Assembly (NCBI GenBank): GCA_008711295.1
Contig: VUYV01000073.1
Coordinates: forward strand, 1,426,996-1,490,995
DNA: 64,000 bases
Source: Anarhynchus alexandrinus
Taxonomy: Eukaryota > Chordata > Aves > Charadriiformes > Charadriidae
Direction: 5' to 3'
Part shown: positions 49,213 through 60,658 of the stretch, piece after piece
Position numbering within the stretch: the stretch's first letter is position 1
Layout of the letters: the number at the start of each line of letters is the position of its first letter
Program-made: the position numbers and the translations under genes
The notes under the pieces: generated by a model
The model's database searches: none
Told to the model about the DNA's origin: nothing
What the model saw: only the letters and a program-made list of their open reading frames with translations

Positions 49213-52080
49213 TAGGCCCCCTTTAGATACTGGAAGGCTGCTATAAGCTCTCCTTCAAGCTTTCTCTTTTCCACGCTGAACAACCCCAGCTCTTTCAGCC
49301 TGTCTTCATAGGAGAGGTACTCCAGACCTCTGATCATCTTCATGGTGCTCCCTGGACTCACTCCAATAGGCTCATGTCCTTCTTATGTTGGGGGCTCCAG
49401 AGCTGAAAGCAGTACTCCAGGTGGGGTCTCATCAGAGCAGAGTAGAGGGGCAGAACCACCTCCCTCAACCTGCTGGCCATGCTTCTTTTGATGCAGCCCA
49501 GGATGCTGTTGGATTTCTGGGCTGCGAGTGCACATTGCCAGCTCATGTTAAGCTTCTCATCCACCAACACCCCCAAATTCTTCTCCTCAGGGCTGCTCTC
49601 AATCCATTCTCCTCCCAGCCTGTATTTGTGCATGGGATTGCCCCGACCCACATGCAGGACCTTACACTTGGCGTTGTTGAACTCCATGAGGTTCACACAG
49701 GCTCACCTCTCAAACCTGTCCAGGTTCCTCTGGATGGCATGCCTTCCCTCCAGCGTGTTGTCCACACAACACAGGTTGGTGTCGTCAGCAAACTTGTTGA
49801 GGGTGCACTCAATCCCACTGTCCATGTTGCTGACAAAGATGCTAAAAAGCACCAGTCCCAATACTGACCCCTGCGGAACGCCACTCGTCACCGATCTCCA
49901 CTTGGACATCGAGCCGTTTACTGCAACTCTTTGAGTGCGACCATCTAGCCAATTCCTTATCCACCGAGTGGTCCATCCATCAAATCCATGTCTCTCCAAT
50001 TCAGAGACAAGGATGTCATGCGGAAAGGTGTCAAATGCTTTGCACAAGTCCAGGTGGATGATGTCAGTTGTTCTTCCCTTATCCACCAATGCTGTAACAC
50101 CGTCATAGAAGGTCACCAGATCTGTCAGGCATGATTTGTCCTTAGTGAAGCCATGTTGGCTGTCACCAATCACCTCCTTATTTTCCATGTGCTGTAGTGT
50201 GGTTTCCAGGAGGATCTGCTCCATGATCTTGCCAGGCACAGAGGGGAGACTGACCAGCCTGTAGTTCCTCGGCTCTTCCTTTTTTCTCTTTTTTAAAAGT
50301 GGGGGTTGTTTCCCCTTTTCCAGTCAAAGGGAATTTCACCAAAGTTCTTGAATATGATGGACAATGGCTTAGCAACTTCATCCGCCAGTTTCCTCAGAAC
50401 CCACAGATGCATCTCATCAGGTCCCATGGACTTGTGCAACTTCAGGTTCCTTAGATGGTCTCAAACCTGTTCTTCTCCTACAATCAGTGGTTCTTCATTC
50501 TCCCAGTCCCTGTCTTTGCCTTCTGCGACGTTCGTGGTGTGACTACAACATTTGCCGGTAAAAACTGAGGCAAAAAATCATTGAGTACCTCAGCATTCTC
50601 CATGTCCCGGGTAACCAGGTCTCCCATTTCCTTCTGGAGAGAGCCCACATCTTCCCTAGTCTTCCTTTTATCACTGACATACCTATAGAAGCTTTTCTTG
50701 TTCCTCTTGACTTCCCTGGCCAGATTTAATTCTATCAGGGCTTTAGCTTTCCTAAACTGATCCCTGGCTGCTCAGACAATTTCTCTGTATTCCTCCCAGG
50801 CTACCTGTCCTTGCTTCCACCGTCTGTAGGCTTCCTTTCTGTGTTTGAGTTGGTCCAGGAGCTAATTGTTCAGCCATGCAGGCCTCCTGGCATTTTTGCC
50901 TGACTCCATCTTTGTTAGGATGCATCACTTCTGAGCTTGGAGGAGGTGATCCCTGAATATTAACCAGCCTTCTTGGGCCCTTTTTCCCTCCAGGGCTTTA
51001 TCCCATGGTACTCTGCCAAGCAGATCCTTGAAGAGGCCAAAGTCTGCTCTCCCGGAGTCTAGGGCAGTGAGCTTGCTGTGTGCCCTCCTTGCTGCCCTAA
51101 GAATCTTGAATTCCACCATTTCATGCTCATTGCATCCAAGGCTGCCCTTGAGCTCTACATTATTCACCAGCCCCTCCTTGTTGGTGAGAACAAGGTCCAG
51201 CACAGCACCTTTCTTCGTTGGCTCCTCTATCACTTGGAGAAGGAAGTTATTCCAGGAACCTCCTGGATTGTTTATGCCCTGCTGTGTTGTCCCACCAACA
51301 GATATCGGGGTGGTTGAAGTCCCCCATGAGGACCTGGGCCTGTGAACGTGAGGCTGCTCCTATCTGTCTATAGAAGGCCTCATTCTTCCTGGTAAAGTGA
51401 CCTGTAGCAGACCCCCACTGTAACATCACCTGTCCCTGCCCTCCCTTTAATCCTGACCCATAAGCTCTTGGTCAGCTCCTCATCCATCCCCAGGCAGAGC
51501 TCCATGTGCTCCAGCTGGTCATTGACATAGAGGGTCACGCCCCCTCCTCATCTCCCCTTCCTGTCCTTCCTAAGGCGCCTGTATCCTTCCATTCCAACAC
51601 TTCAGTCATAGGAGCCATTCCACCATGTCTCTGTGATAAGATCACAGACCTGCAGGCGTGCGCATGTCCCTAACTCCTCTTGTTACTTGTATTTGCTTAG
51701 AGGCATTTAAGGTGGGCCCCCCCATGAAGCTCACTTACTGGCTGGAGTGGTTGAAATTCCTTTGTGCAGCACTTCAGGTGCTCTCTTGCTGACCTGTAAT
51801 CCTTCTCCAGGCTCTGGGCATCTACTGCTGGCTCTGGCATCAAACTGGTAGGAATGGGATGGATTGAGGTTCCCCTCCCCTGACAACTTTAGTTTAAAGC
51901 CCTCTACACCAGCTTGGCAAGCCTATGACTGAAGATGCTCTTCTCTTTCTCTGCCAGATGGACCCCATCAGCCTCCAGGTTTCTCAAAGCCAATACCATG
52001 GTCTAAGTAGCTGAATCCCTGGCACCTGTCCTATACCGATTTGTTGATTCGCCAGATTTGACTGGCCCTTTCAAACCCCT
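49213..52080 (-). repeat. Long CR1 LINE body lacking its 3' end
   Basis: At nearly 2.9 kb this is the largest repeat in the window. On the minus strand, from high to low coordinates, it shows the end of the endonuclease domain ([13 protein letters not shown], about 51285-51330) and the linker (LVLTNKEGLVNNVELKGSLG, about 51135-51195). The RT core follows: [20 protein letters not shown] near 50180-50240, [20 protein letters not shown] near 50000-50060, [20 protein letters not shown] near 49820-49880, and FADDT near 49776-49801. The thumb text [20 protein letters not shown] is near 49550-49610. Here the catalytic DD is intact, but several frameshifts and stops break the protein (for example between 50240 and 50925 and at 49360). 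The 3' tail and last part of ORF2 that normally follow are missing; sequence below 49213 is unrelated. The leftmost ORF2/5' part beyond 51560 is only weakly recognisable. Confidence 0.93.
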
Positions 52081-52249
52081 TCCTTTTGACTAGGAGAACT
52101 GATGAAAAAACTACCTACACTCCAGAAAAGTACATCCTGAAAAGTAATTCTGAAAGTCCATTGAAAAAGTGCAAAAATACAAAGTACAAAACAATGTACA
52201 CTATTCTGAATTTAATAACACAATTTCTGCTGTCATTTTATCTGAAGTC
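52081..52249 (+). other. GABRR1: GABRR1 intron 1 spacer between LINE remnants
   Basis: A-rich sequence of unclear origin. Confidence 0.5.
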
Positions 52250-52880
52250 ACTTGGCATCATGAAGTTCTGCTGTAATTCTCCACTTCCAGTTCTGATTTT
52301 GACTACCTTGAATGGTTACGTGTCCTCAGTAAACATTGTTGCCAGTAATTATTCTTTTCTCCCAGATAATTTATAAATTTATTGAACAACAGAGATCCTA
52401 TCATAGATTCCCATGGGACTATACTGAAAACCTTTCTTCACAGTGGAAACTCTCCATTATTCGTTTTGCTTCTTATTTTGCAACCATTCACACAAAGGTA
52501 ACTTCCCTCTTTCTGACCAGTTGCTTTCTTTGCAATGCTCTGGAAAGGACCTGTCAGCACCATTTTGGAAATTGAGGTACACCATGTCATCTTGATCACC
52601 TTCATCTACATGGTCATTAACTTTTTAGAGAAGTCTGTTATACTTGCAGTGCACAACATCCCTCAAGAAAAGCCATACCGTCTCTCTCTTCTTCAATATA
52701 GACTATTTACGTGGTGTCTACCATTGGTGTTTTTTACTATGGTTGTAGCTAATTTGTCCAGTGGAGCAGTCTGTAGCTTCTCAGATTCCACTTGGAGCTC
52801 TTTTTCCAAAGAAGTGTAAAATTGTCATCTTCCACTCCTGTGACACCAAGGACAATGTAAATGCTGGTTCAACAGTTTCT
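52250..52880 (-). repeat. Ancient CR1-type LINE fragment (RT core)
   Basis: Minus-strand text DEGDQDDMVYLNFQ at about 52570-52615 matches the CR1 RT block VDEGKAVDVVYLDFSKAFD. MFTEDT at 52317-52336 sits at the expected distance (about 90 residues) for the FADDT motif. Its age is shown by many stops and by the lost active-site residue. Confidence 0.78.
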
Positions 52881-53130
52881 TGCTTGGCTTTTTTTCTGGG
52901 TGAAAGCCTGGTGACTTGATACTGTTCAGTACATTTACTTTAAATCTGTCTCTGGTCCTTAAGAAATATGAATATTTCTTAACATTGGCCCAACACCAGA
53001 ATTGTTACAATTCTGTATTTTTAGTAGCGCAAACAAATTCCTTACTTGTTGATGATTTTGATTGCGCTTATGAAGACAGGGTGCTTTCATTGCTGTGAAT
53101 AAGGAACTAAGACAAGTGTAGTGTTGATAA

Positions 53131-53400
53131 TTAGCTAGTTATTCCCCATTCTGCATTTGTACAATTATTTTTCTGTACTCCATGCAGTTCTTTGTATTCT
53201 ATTTTACTGAAATTCATCTTATTAACATCAGAGCATTTCTCCAACATGTTGAGGCTGCTTTGAATTCTGATCCTAGACCTCAAATTGTCTGTTCCTCTTT
53301 CAAGCATGCTGTCATGCATGAGTTTTATAGTTCTGTCGTCTGCATTGTTATTGAAAGTATTGACTAGCAGTTTCCAGGATAAAAATCTGTGAGATGTCAT
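53131..53400 (-). repeat. Ancient CR1-type LINE fragment (post-FADD)
   Basis: An open minus frame of 89 codons reads FNNNADDRTIK, then RIRIQSSLNMLEKCSDVNKM and NFSKIEYKELHGV. These correspond in order to KFADDTK, the LQRDLDRLDRWAEANCMRFN region and [10 protein letters not shown] of CR1 ORF2. The order relative to the neighbouring 52250-52880 piece is not that of one element, so it is a second copy or a rearrangement. Confidence 0.75.
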
Positions 53401-56400
53401 TTAATGTGTCTTAACTGCAAAGTAATGGCAGTTACTCTAACCACAGTCTTTCAACCATGCTCAAAGTCATATTTTCATCTCAAGCGTATTTCCTGAGTTT
53501 AGTAATGAAATATTAAAAACTTAATTCAAATCTACTTTTCCTCCTGCTTACACTAAGGTGGCCAGTTACACTGTCAGAAAGGACATTAGACTGGTTTGAC
53601 GTCAATTATTGCAAAGATCCACATCGAGTGATCTTTATAATCTCGTTAGCCCTGGGCAGGGGGGGGAGGAAGAGGGAGGGCAGACAAATGGATCACGAGT
53701 TTGTCCCAGTTTCTTTGTAAACGTCAAAACTCCAACATCCTTCTTTTGTCCCCTGCTTAAAACCGGCTTTTATGTTCACCCTCACTCTCAGGGATATCAC
53801 CTGTCTGTGAGGAGTCCTTGGAGATACCTGTTTACAGCTCAGGGACTGTAACAGCTGGTACTCCCAGTGCTCCCGGGGAAGGACCATCAGTCTCTGTTGA
53901 TTTAAATACCTCCAGTTTATCAAAATATACCTTAACATGCCCTTCCCTGACCCGCACTGTGCTGACATCTGCTTACAAGTCAACTTTTCTTCGAAGACTG
54001 GGGCATACATGAAACGTTTCAGCATGTACTACATTGCCGCATTAGTTGCTCCCCTTCCCTTCATCTATTTATCTTTTTGACTTGGCTGAGCCCTGGCGCT
54101 GTGGCTGCCTCCTCCTCAGCTGGCTCCTTCTGCTCCTTCCGACCCCTCCTTTCAACCTGTAAAACACAAAACCCAACAAACACACACCCGCTGGATGCAA
54201 TTTCTGCCACGTAGGGACACTTTTGTTTTTGCAACATCAGGTACAGTGCCAAGATCTCAGGTGGCATGACATTTCTGTGAATAATCAAGATGTGTAGGTT
54301 TGTTCCATTTTTCTTTTCTTTTCCCAGTGTTTATGTCCAGGCAAAGAACAAAGAAATTGCAAAATTTAAGGGGTGTATATATGTCTTCTGCCTCTGCGTA
54401 TTTTGCATTCTGAGATTGACCTATATTCAAGTAACACTGGATTAAAGCGGGGTTCTCTTTGAATTTTCCATATCACTCAAAAATAAGATGGTAGAACAGC
54501 TCAGAATCCCACTGTTTCTCAGAATTTGTGATGTGAATGTTGAAAATAGTGGTCTTTCCCCATTTCTCTGCAGAGATTGAACCACCTATAATATCAATAT
54601 CAATACCTTTCTTCACCATCTTTAAACCTACTAATCATAAGGACATATGACCCAACATAATTACAAGCAAACAAGGGCTTGCCTCAGTTTTTAGTGGCTT
54701 GTTTACAGCTCACAACTTTGTAGCTCTCCCAATTTGCGTACAAATTAGTGGGTTTCTATCCTACATTATCCCTGGGAATTAGTGTGTTACGCAGTGGATT
54801 GTGTCTCCTGCAGTGCCTGTCGCTGGATAGGAGCAGCTTCTTCCCATTGCAAGTATGCTCTCTCCTCCCTCTGATGGTGGGTGCTTCTTCTCCCCGTTTA
54901 GTTACCTCACTTTGCCTCCTCCCACAAAGCACTTCTCTGGGCTCTGGACTACCTCCCAGTCTTCACTCAGACCTGCTACACCACCTGTCCACCAGCATCT
55001 CCTGCTTGCTGAGAAGGTCTTCCCCATTCATTTGCAAGTCAAAGGCATATTATGGGGGAACTTTCTGTGAACCCTCTGCCCCAAAACCTCTTTCCTTCCT
55101 TTGGGACATAGCCTGGGAGGTTCTTTAGCCCAGCAAGGCTCATGCATCTCCAGGGGACAGGCAGCATCTCTGTCCTGCACCACTCTGTGGTGAGGGGACA
55201 CTCATGCGGGACTTTCCAGGGTGTCTGTGCCCCAGGAGTCATCCCACGCAACAATGAGGCACCGCTTGAGCCTGGTGTCTCCTCTCTACTCCTTCTGACA
55301 TCTTCCACTCCAGCCTTTCCCCTCCCTTCCCATATCTGCCTATCCAGCCTCTTTTCTCCTCAGTCTCACCCAACGCATAGGCTCTGTAGCAGATCCAAGC
55401 TCTCTTTGCCTCTGCCCTACCTTTTCTCTGTGGAAACCTTCTGTATGTTTGCACATACAATCCCCAGCCCCTTCCTGCCTCTCCACCATTCCCTAACCCA
55501 GCATCCATCACCTGGTTTCTGCCAGGTACTGGCAGAATGCTGATATGGTATGAACCCAAGTCACTAACTGGTCATAAAACAGAGGGCGAAACAAAACCTA
55601 GTCAAATATTTAGGCATACATCTTTAATAAGACCTTTATGTTTCTCACCGTTCTTTAGCAGTAACAATACACCTTTGCTGTTCCCATGTCCTCCCTGGAG
55701 GCTTTGTCCCCTGCAGGGAGTTGGATTGCCTCCACTGCTCTCTCCTGATCCTTCTGCCTTGAGCAGTGTTTCATCAGGGCCTTGCCCCGCTATAATTTTA
55801 AGGGCAGACTGAGGAAAATGCAGCTCCTGCCATTCCCCTGCCTAGCACGGCATGCAGGCTGTGCAGCATAGCGGGTGCAGGATGAGAAGCACCACCCAAG
55901 CTGACCACCAGTGTCCCCCCAGGGATGGGGACCCCAGAGCTGAGCGCCATGGCATGGCTGGCCGGGATTTGGGAGTTTTCATCACTTTCATTACTTTCCA
56001 ATTAAAAGTCCTGCTGAAAACTGGCTCAGCAAACTCCACACCTTCCCTTGCCTTGCGTCAGTGGTAGGAGAGACTGTGGATCGGCTGCACCGCAGCACAG
56101 CGGGAGCTGCAGAGCTTGTATCTGACAAAATTAAGTGCGTGGTGCTTTCAGAGGGTAGGGCGGGAGAGTCCACAGTCTCCGCAATGGAGAAGAGGTGGAG
56201 GCACCACCCAGGTGTGAGAGCAACAGAGACGAAATGGGCACCCTGAGTGTCTCTGCCCCAGCCACCGGCTGCCAGGCTTCCTGGGGTGGCAGGCACCACC
56301 ACTCATGGTAGGAGGTTTGGGGTCAGTTGCCGCCCCAGCCCCTGGCCAAAATGTTGCTGGTGCTGCAAGTAACCGAAGGGACAGAGATTATGCCACAGCC

Positions 56401-59034
56401 ACATCTCAGCAATATTTCCTGAGGCAGGATCTGTTCTGACATCTCTTCTCTGATCTGCCATCCTCTTTGCAGACCTAAGAATATCAAAAGGGGTGGAGAG
56501 AACAGACTGTTTCAGAATTTAATGAAATCTGATAATAATGTTCGCGTTAGCCCAATCTACCAAACCCACCTACCGTTCCTCCCTTGGACCCAGGAAAGAC
56601 CGTGTGAATCTGGCTCCATTACTTCAGCAACATACTTTCACTTTTCTCTTGACAAAGATGCATTGGATCTTGGTTTTTCTTGCCTTTGTTTTTTTTTAAG
56701 AACTGAAGCTGTATCTTGATTTAACTCCTCAAGGAAGAAATGTTCTCAAGATCCTAATGAGATTATCCTAATAACAGTGTAAAATAGGTCACTGTCTACT
56801 ACAGGTATATTGCCTACCATAGAGAAAAAGGAGTACAATTCATAGGTGGGAAATGTATGCTGCATAAGTAATTACAAACTAAAATGCTAAAATGCGTAAT
56901 GACTTCTCTTACATTTGTCATGGTTGCTTCCAAAAGCTCTTACTTCAAAGATGAAGAATACTGTGGGTTTTCTGGTGCATACTAAGTGTGGACCTGACAC
57001 TCCTCTGGCACACGTCCTGTGAAGCTGGGTGTTCGGAAATGCTTGCTGGGACCTTCAGATGTCATGGTTGGACTGTCTCTTCTGAAAATCAGACATGGTT
57101 ATCCCTAACTCTGCAACCCTTTTTGCTGTGTTGGAGGGACTACAACTGCCATAGTAAATTTTGGGCTTTAAAAAAAAAAAAAGAGTAACTGCTTTTTGCC
57201 TTGTGTCTGTAGCGATAGTGATGAAAATCTGGTTTTGTCAAATTTTTTTTCCCTAGCTATCCTAAGCTTCAGCTGCTTCATTCCTCCCCAGTCCCAGCAA
57301 GCCTCAGCCTTTGGGGCAGAGGCATCTCATGATCCCTTGAAGCAGTGGGGGGATCTGGGGGAACAATGATGACTTTGGAGAGGTTGCATAATCCCGGCTG
57401 CCATCAGGGGCCTGAGAGCTGCTCTAGCAATGCACAGGGAGCACTGTGAAAAAATGCCACTCTGCTCCCATTGTTGCTTTTTCAAAAAGCGTCTCAGCAA
57501 GCTTCATGAGCCATGAAATGCCTTTTGGCACTGTAACTGTTAGGAGATAAATATTGACATTGGGAAAAAAAAAAAGTTGTTCATTATTTAGTATATTTTA
57601 CCTCAGGAGTTATCAGTTAGTTTTAAAGACAGCCTGTCACCCCAGTGAAGGCAGGAGCAATACTGTCACGCTATGTGGCTGTGGTGGCAAACAGTTACGC
57701 TGAGCAATCTGTGAGCAATGTCTGGACTGAATCTCCTGAGTGCGGCTGTCTGCCGCAGATGCTCAGGGACAGCAGACGTGTGAGGGGGTGCTGTAGCGGC
57801 TTGCCATTGATTCACAGCCTGAACAGATAGGCTAATGGGGTCCTGTGATGGAGCTGCCATTGATCACTTAGCCAGCAGAGCACTCCCCAGGAACCGGACC
57901 AGAAAAGCTGTTTATTGAGTAGAAAGAAATGGGCCTTCAAAATGCAGTAATTGGGGAATGATTGGTGACAGGTAAAAATGTTTTGCTGCCACAGGAGAAG
58001 GCAGGGAAGTGGGGGAGGCTCGGTAACATCAGAGCTGTGACAGGGGGAATAGGGCTGGCAAAAAGAAGTGAATGCATTGAACCAAAACACAAATGAACAC
58101 AGTCCCCTGCGGTGGCTGGAGCGTGGGGGACATTTTATGTTGATTTGTGATAAGGAAATAAAGTTTAGTTTAGAGGCAGTGTAGAATTTAGTGTAGAATT
58201 ACCTGGAAGAAATAAGAGGAACTACCTGGCGTTACTGGGTGCAGAGGACAGGGAGGATTCGGCCATGCATCCCTGATGGCCATGCCTTGAAGGCTCCCTC
58301 AACAGGCAGGATAGGGCTAGGGCCAACACGAAGCATTAGATAAGCTCTATAAAGAGAAATGAAAATTAGAAATTGCAAGAACATGGCCTGCTTCATCCCT
58401 GTTTGAATACCAGCATTGTTCCTGAATAGCCAAGAGTTTACTAGGGCACTTTAAAGTCATGTAAGTAGGTCAGCTTGTCGCCAGAATCTGCTTATCCCCA
58501 AAACATGTGAAATTACTTCCTGACGGCCAGCAGATGAGAAGCAGGCAGCAGCGAGACACATCAGTGGCAGCCCAAGGGCGGATCGACAAGGCAGAAAACT
58601 CCAGAAAGTGCATTTTGCATTTGCAAGTGCATTTTGCTGAGTGATGCCCAGGTCCAAGCAGCACCAAAGAACCTGTTCCTTGCAATAGCAATGGCACTGC
58701 ATGGCCCAAGGCTCCTCCAAACAGTGCTCTGCCTGTGGGCTTATTCCCCGTCCTCGTCTGGGAAGAATAGAGCAGATTCCGGAAAAAAAACCAATCCCAC
58801 TTGGCCAACACTTCGCTTCAGGCCGAGTCAGTGATACAGCCATGTGCCCACCCCTAGTTTGGGCGATGTGGGGGTCATCTGCTTCTCTGTAGCAGCAAAA
58901 AAGATGAATTTCCCTCCAACGCTATCAGCTTTCAGAGAATTCCCAGCTCAGGGAAAAAACGTCCTGCGAGGCCTGGGGTTCGGCCACCAGTCACCAAAGG
59001 GACAATGGTGCTCAGGTGGTGACACTCATTATCA
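53401..59034 (+). other. GABRR1: GABRR1 intron 1, middle part
   Basis: No gene or recognised repeat family. GC-richer stretches at 54750-55500 and 55800-56350 give overlapping frames of up to 133 codons on both strands. An 11-bp inverted repeat (56070-56080 and 56169-56179, GAGACTGTGGA) spans about 90 bp. A poly-A run lies near 57168-57182. Confidence 0.55.
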
Positions 59035-59690
59035 TGTTCCCTGCAAAAGAGGTCTAAGTCCCGATTCTTCCGACACGCAGAGACTATGTTTAGAGAGGAG
59101 ACATTGCTTTATTCTGGCCAGGGTGCATGGTGGGATATTTCAATAAATCATGTACATCCTGTGCTGTTTGTTTTGTCATATGTATACATGAAAGTTACAA
59201 GGTAGCACACTCCCAGTTACAATGATTGGTTAGTAATTTACATATGATTGTAATATTGTTATGTCATTCTCCTCAGTTACTGCGCCTGCGGAAGGGAAGG
59301 GTCTTCACATGGGCAAGGGTCTTCTTGGCCTATGGGCGTGATTTTTAGTATTATAATAAAGGTAGTTCAGTTTAGGACACCCAGAATTTTCACTTTTCTG
59401 CCAAGCTGGCTAGGCCTTTCAAAACATGGTAGATTTGTAGCATCCTCAAGGTTCATACGCTCATCTGCTCCAGGATGTTTTACTTCAAAGAAAGATAACA
59501 CCACCTGCTTTCCTTGATTAGGTGCTCTTTTTCATAAGACTCAAGGATAGAATCCCCATTATCCATAAGAACGTCTCAGAAAGTTCCTCAATTAATTAGC
59601 CCAGATACTTGTGAAGAAACATTCCCAAGGCTGACCATCTGGCCAGGTACATAACAAAATGGTCATATGGAAGACCCTGTATCAGAAGTT
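59035..59690 (-). mobile_element. LTR-like element, minus orientation
   Basis: The minus strand shows retroviral LTR features near its end: an AATAAA signal (59108-59113) followed by GCAATGTCTCCTCTCTAAAC and GTCTCTGCGTGTCGGAAG, a typical R-U5 layout. The element may start (minus-strand 3' end) at TGTTCCCTGC (59035). The other end near 59690 is not clear and no target duplication is evident. No internal genes are present, so it is probably a solo LTR. Confidence 0.6.
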
Positions 59691-60604
59691 CAGCCAGTGC
59701 CAATAGATAACAGGCCTAACCCACTTTAATGCTAACAACTGTAATATTAACAAAAATGGCTAAAATTTCAACTACAAGACAAAAATTGCAAAAAGAGTTT
59801 TGCCACTGTAAATCTCTACACGGGAATTTGAAATATATGTTTTAGTGGGCAAAAAGTCTCATTAGTAGAGGTGATTAGACTTAGTGTTTATTACAGAGAG
59901 AAGCTATTTTTTTAAACTTTTAATTAAAGATGAGTTAGAACTGTTGAATGTTTAAAATATTACTTTTGCTCAAGCTGGCACTTACATTGCTAAAAGCAGT
60001 GTTCTCTCCTTTAATGATAAAATAAAACATTGGCCAAACACCTGAGAGGACCTTTCTTGACAGCCAGCTGGGACACAGTATGAAACCAGAAACAAATATT
60101 TCCACCAGTGTGGGGTTTGTTTTTTTTTTTTGCCTCCTCCCCCTCCCTGAACACTTTGAAAAGGTTTTCTTCTCATGAAAATACTGAGCTGCCTCCGGTG
60201 AGTAGATGTAATGGCCGCACTCCCCAGGCAGCTCGCCTTGGCCCATGCACCATGGCCTCTCTCCAGAGCCCCTGACGGCACCGGCCATAGCTGCGGGAGG
60301 AGGGAGGCGAGCCGCCTGCCTGGCTCCTTTGCCAGGCACTCAAAACCAGTGGCATCCCACCTCACAAAAAACATCACTACCCTCCTTTCACCCTGTCCTG
60401 ACCGCAAGCCCCCTGCACCCCCTGCCCTCCGCACCCTCCGCCATGCCCAGCCTGACACCAGCCTTCAGTGAAAAGGTAAGAGCCATTTTGCACGTGTGAC
60501 AGAAGGTAAAGCCGCGGGGATCCGGTGCTTCCCTCCTGATGTTCTTACCCACCCGCCCGTGACCGCCTGTCTCAGCTCTCCCTTTTCCTGTCATTTCCGT
60601 ACAG
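59691..60604 (+). other. GABRR1: GABRR1 intron 1, distal part
   Basis: AT-rich up to about 60120, then a T-run (60118-60131), then a sharp rise in GC and CpG toward exon 2 (60200-60720). The intron ends with a good pyrimidine tract and acceptor CATTTCCGTACAG. No repeat family is recognised. Confidence 0.6.
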
Positions 60605-60658
60605 CCGGCCGCAGCGGCAGAGACGGGAGGCCCACGGCGAGGCGCACAAGCAAGGCAG
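60605..60658 (+). CDS. GABRR1: GABRR1 exon 2: basic N-terminal segment
   Basis: This 54-bp exon encodes (S)RPQRQRREAHGEAHKQG and carries two bases of the next codon. It matches the Arg-rich RPQRQRREVHEDAHKQ segment of mammalian rho-1, which lies between the signal peptide and the folded ligand-binding domain. The exon length is a multiple of three, so skipping it would keep the frame. The donor is gtaggc, a weaker consensus. It sits in a CpG-rich, GC-rich island unlike the other GABRR1 exons. Confidence 0.9.

Noticed and set aside
49385..51345. Several + strand frames across the long CR1
   Set aside because: Antisense shadows of the CR1 ORF2 on the minus strand.
54061..54288. 75-codon minus frame with a charged C-terminus
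   Set aside because: No recognisable domain and no conserved start or splice context.
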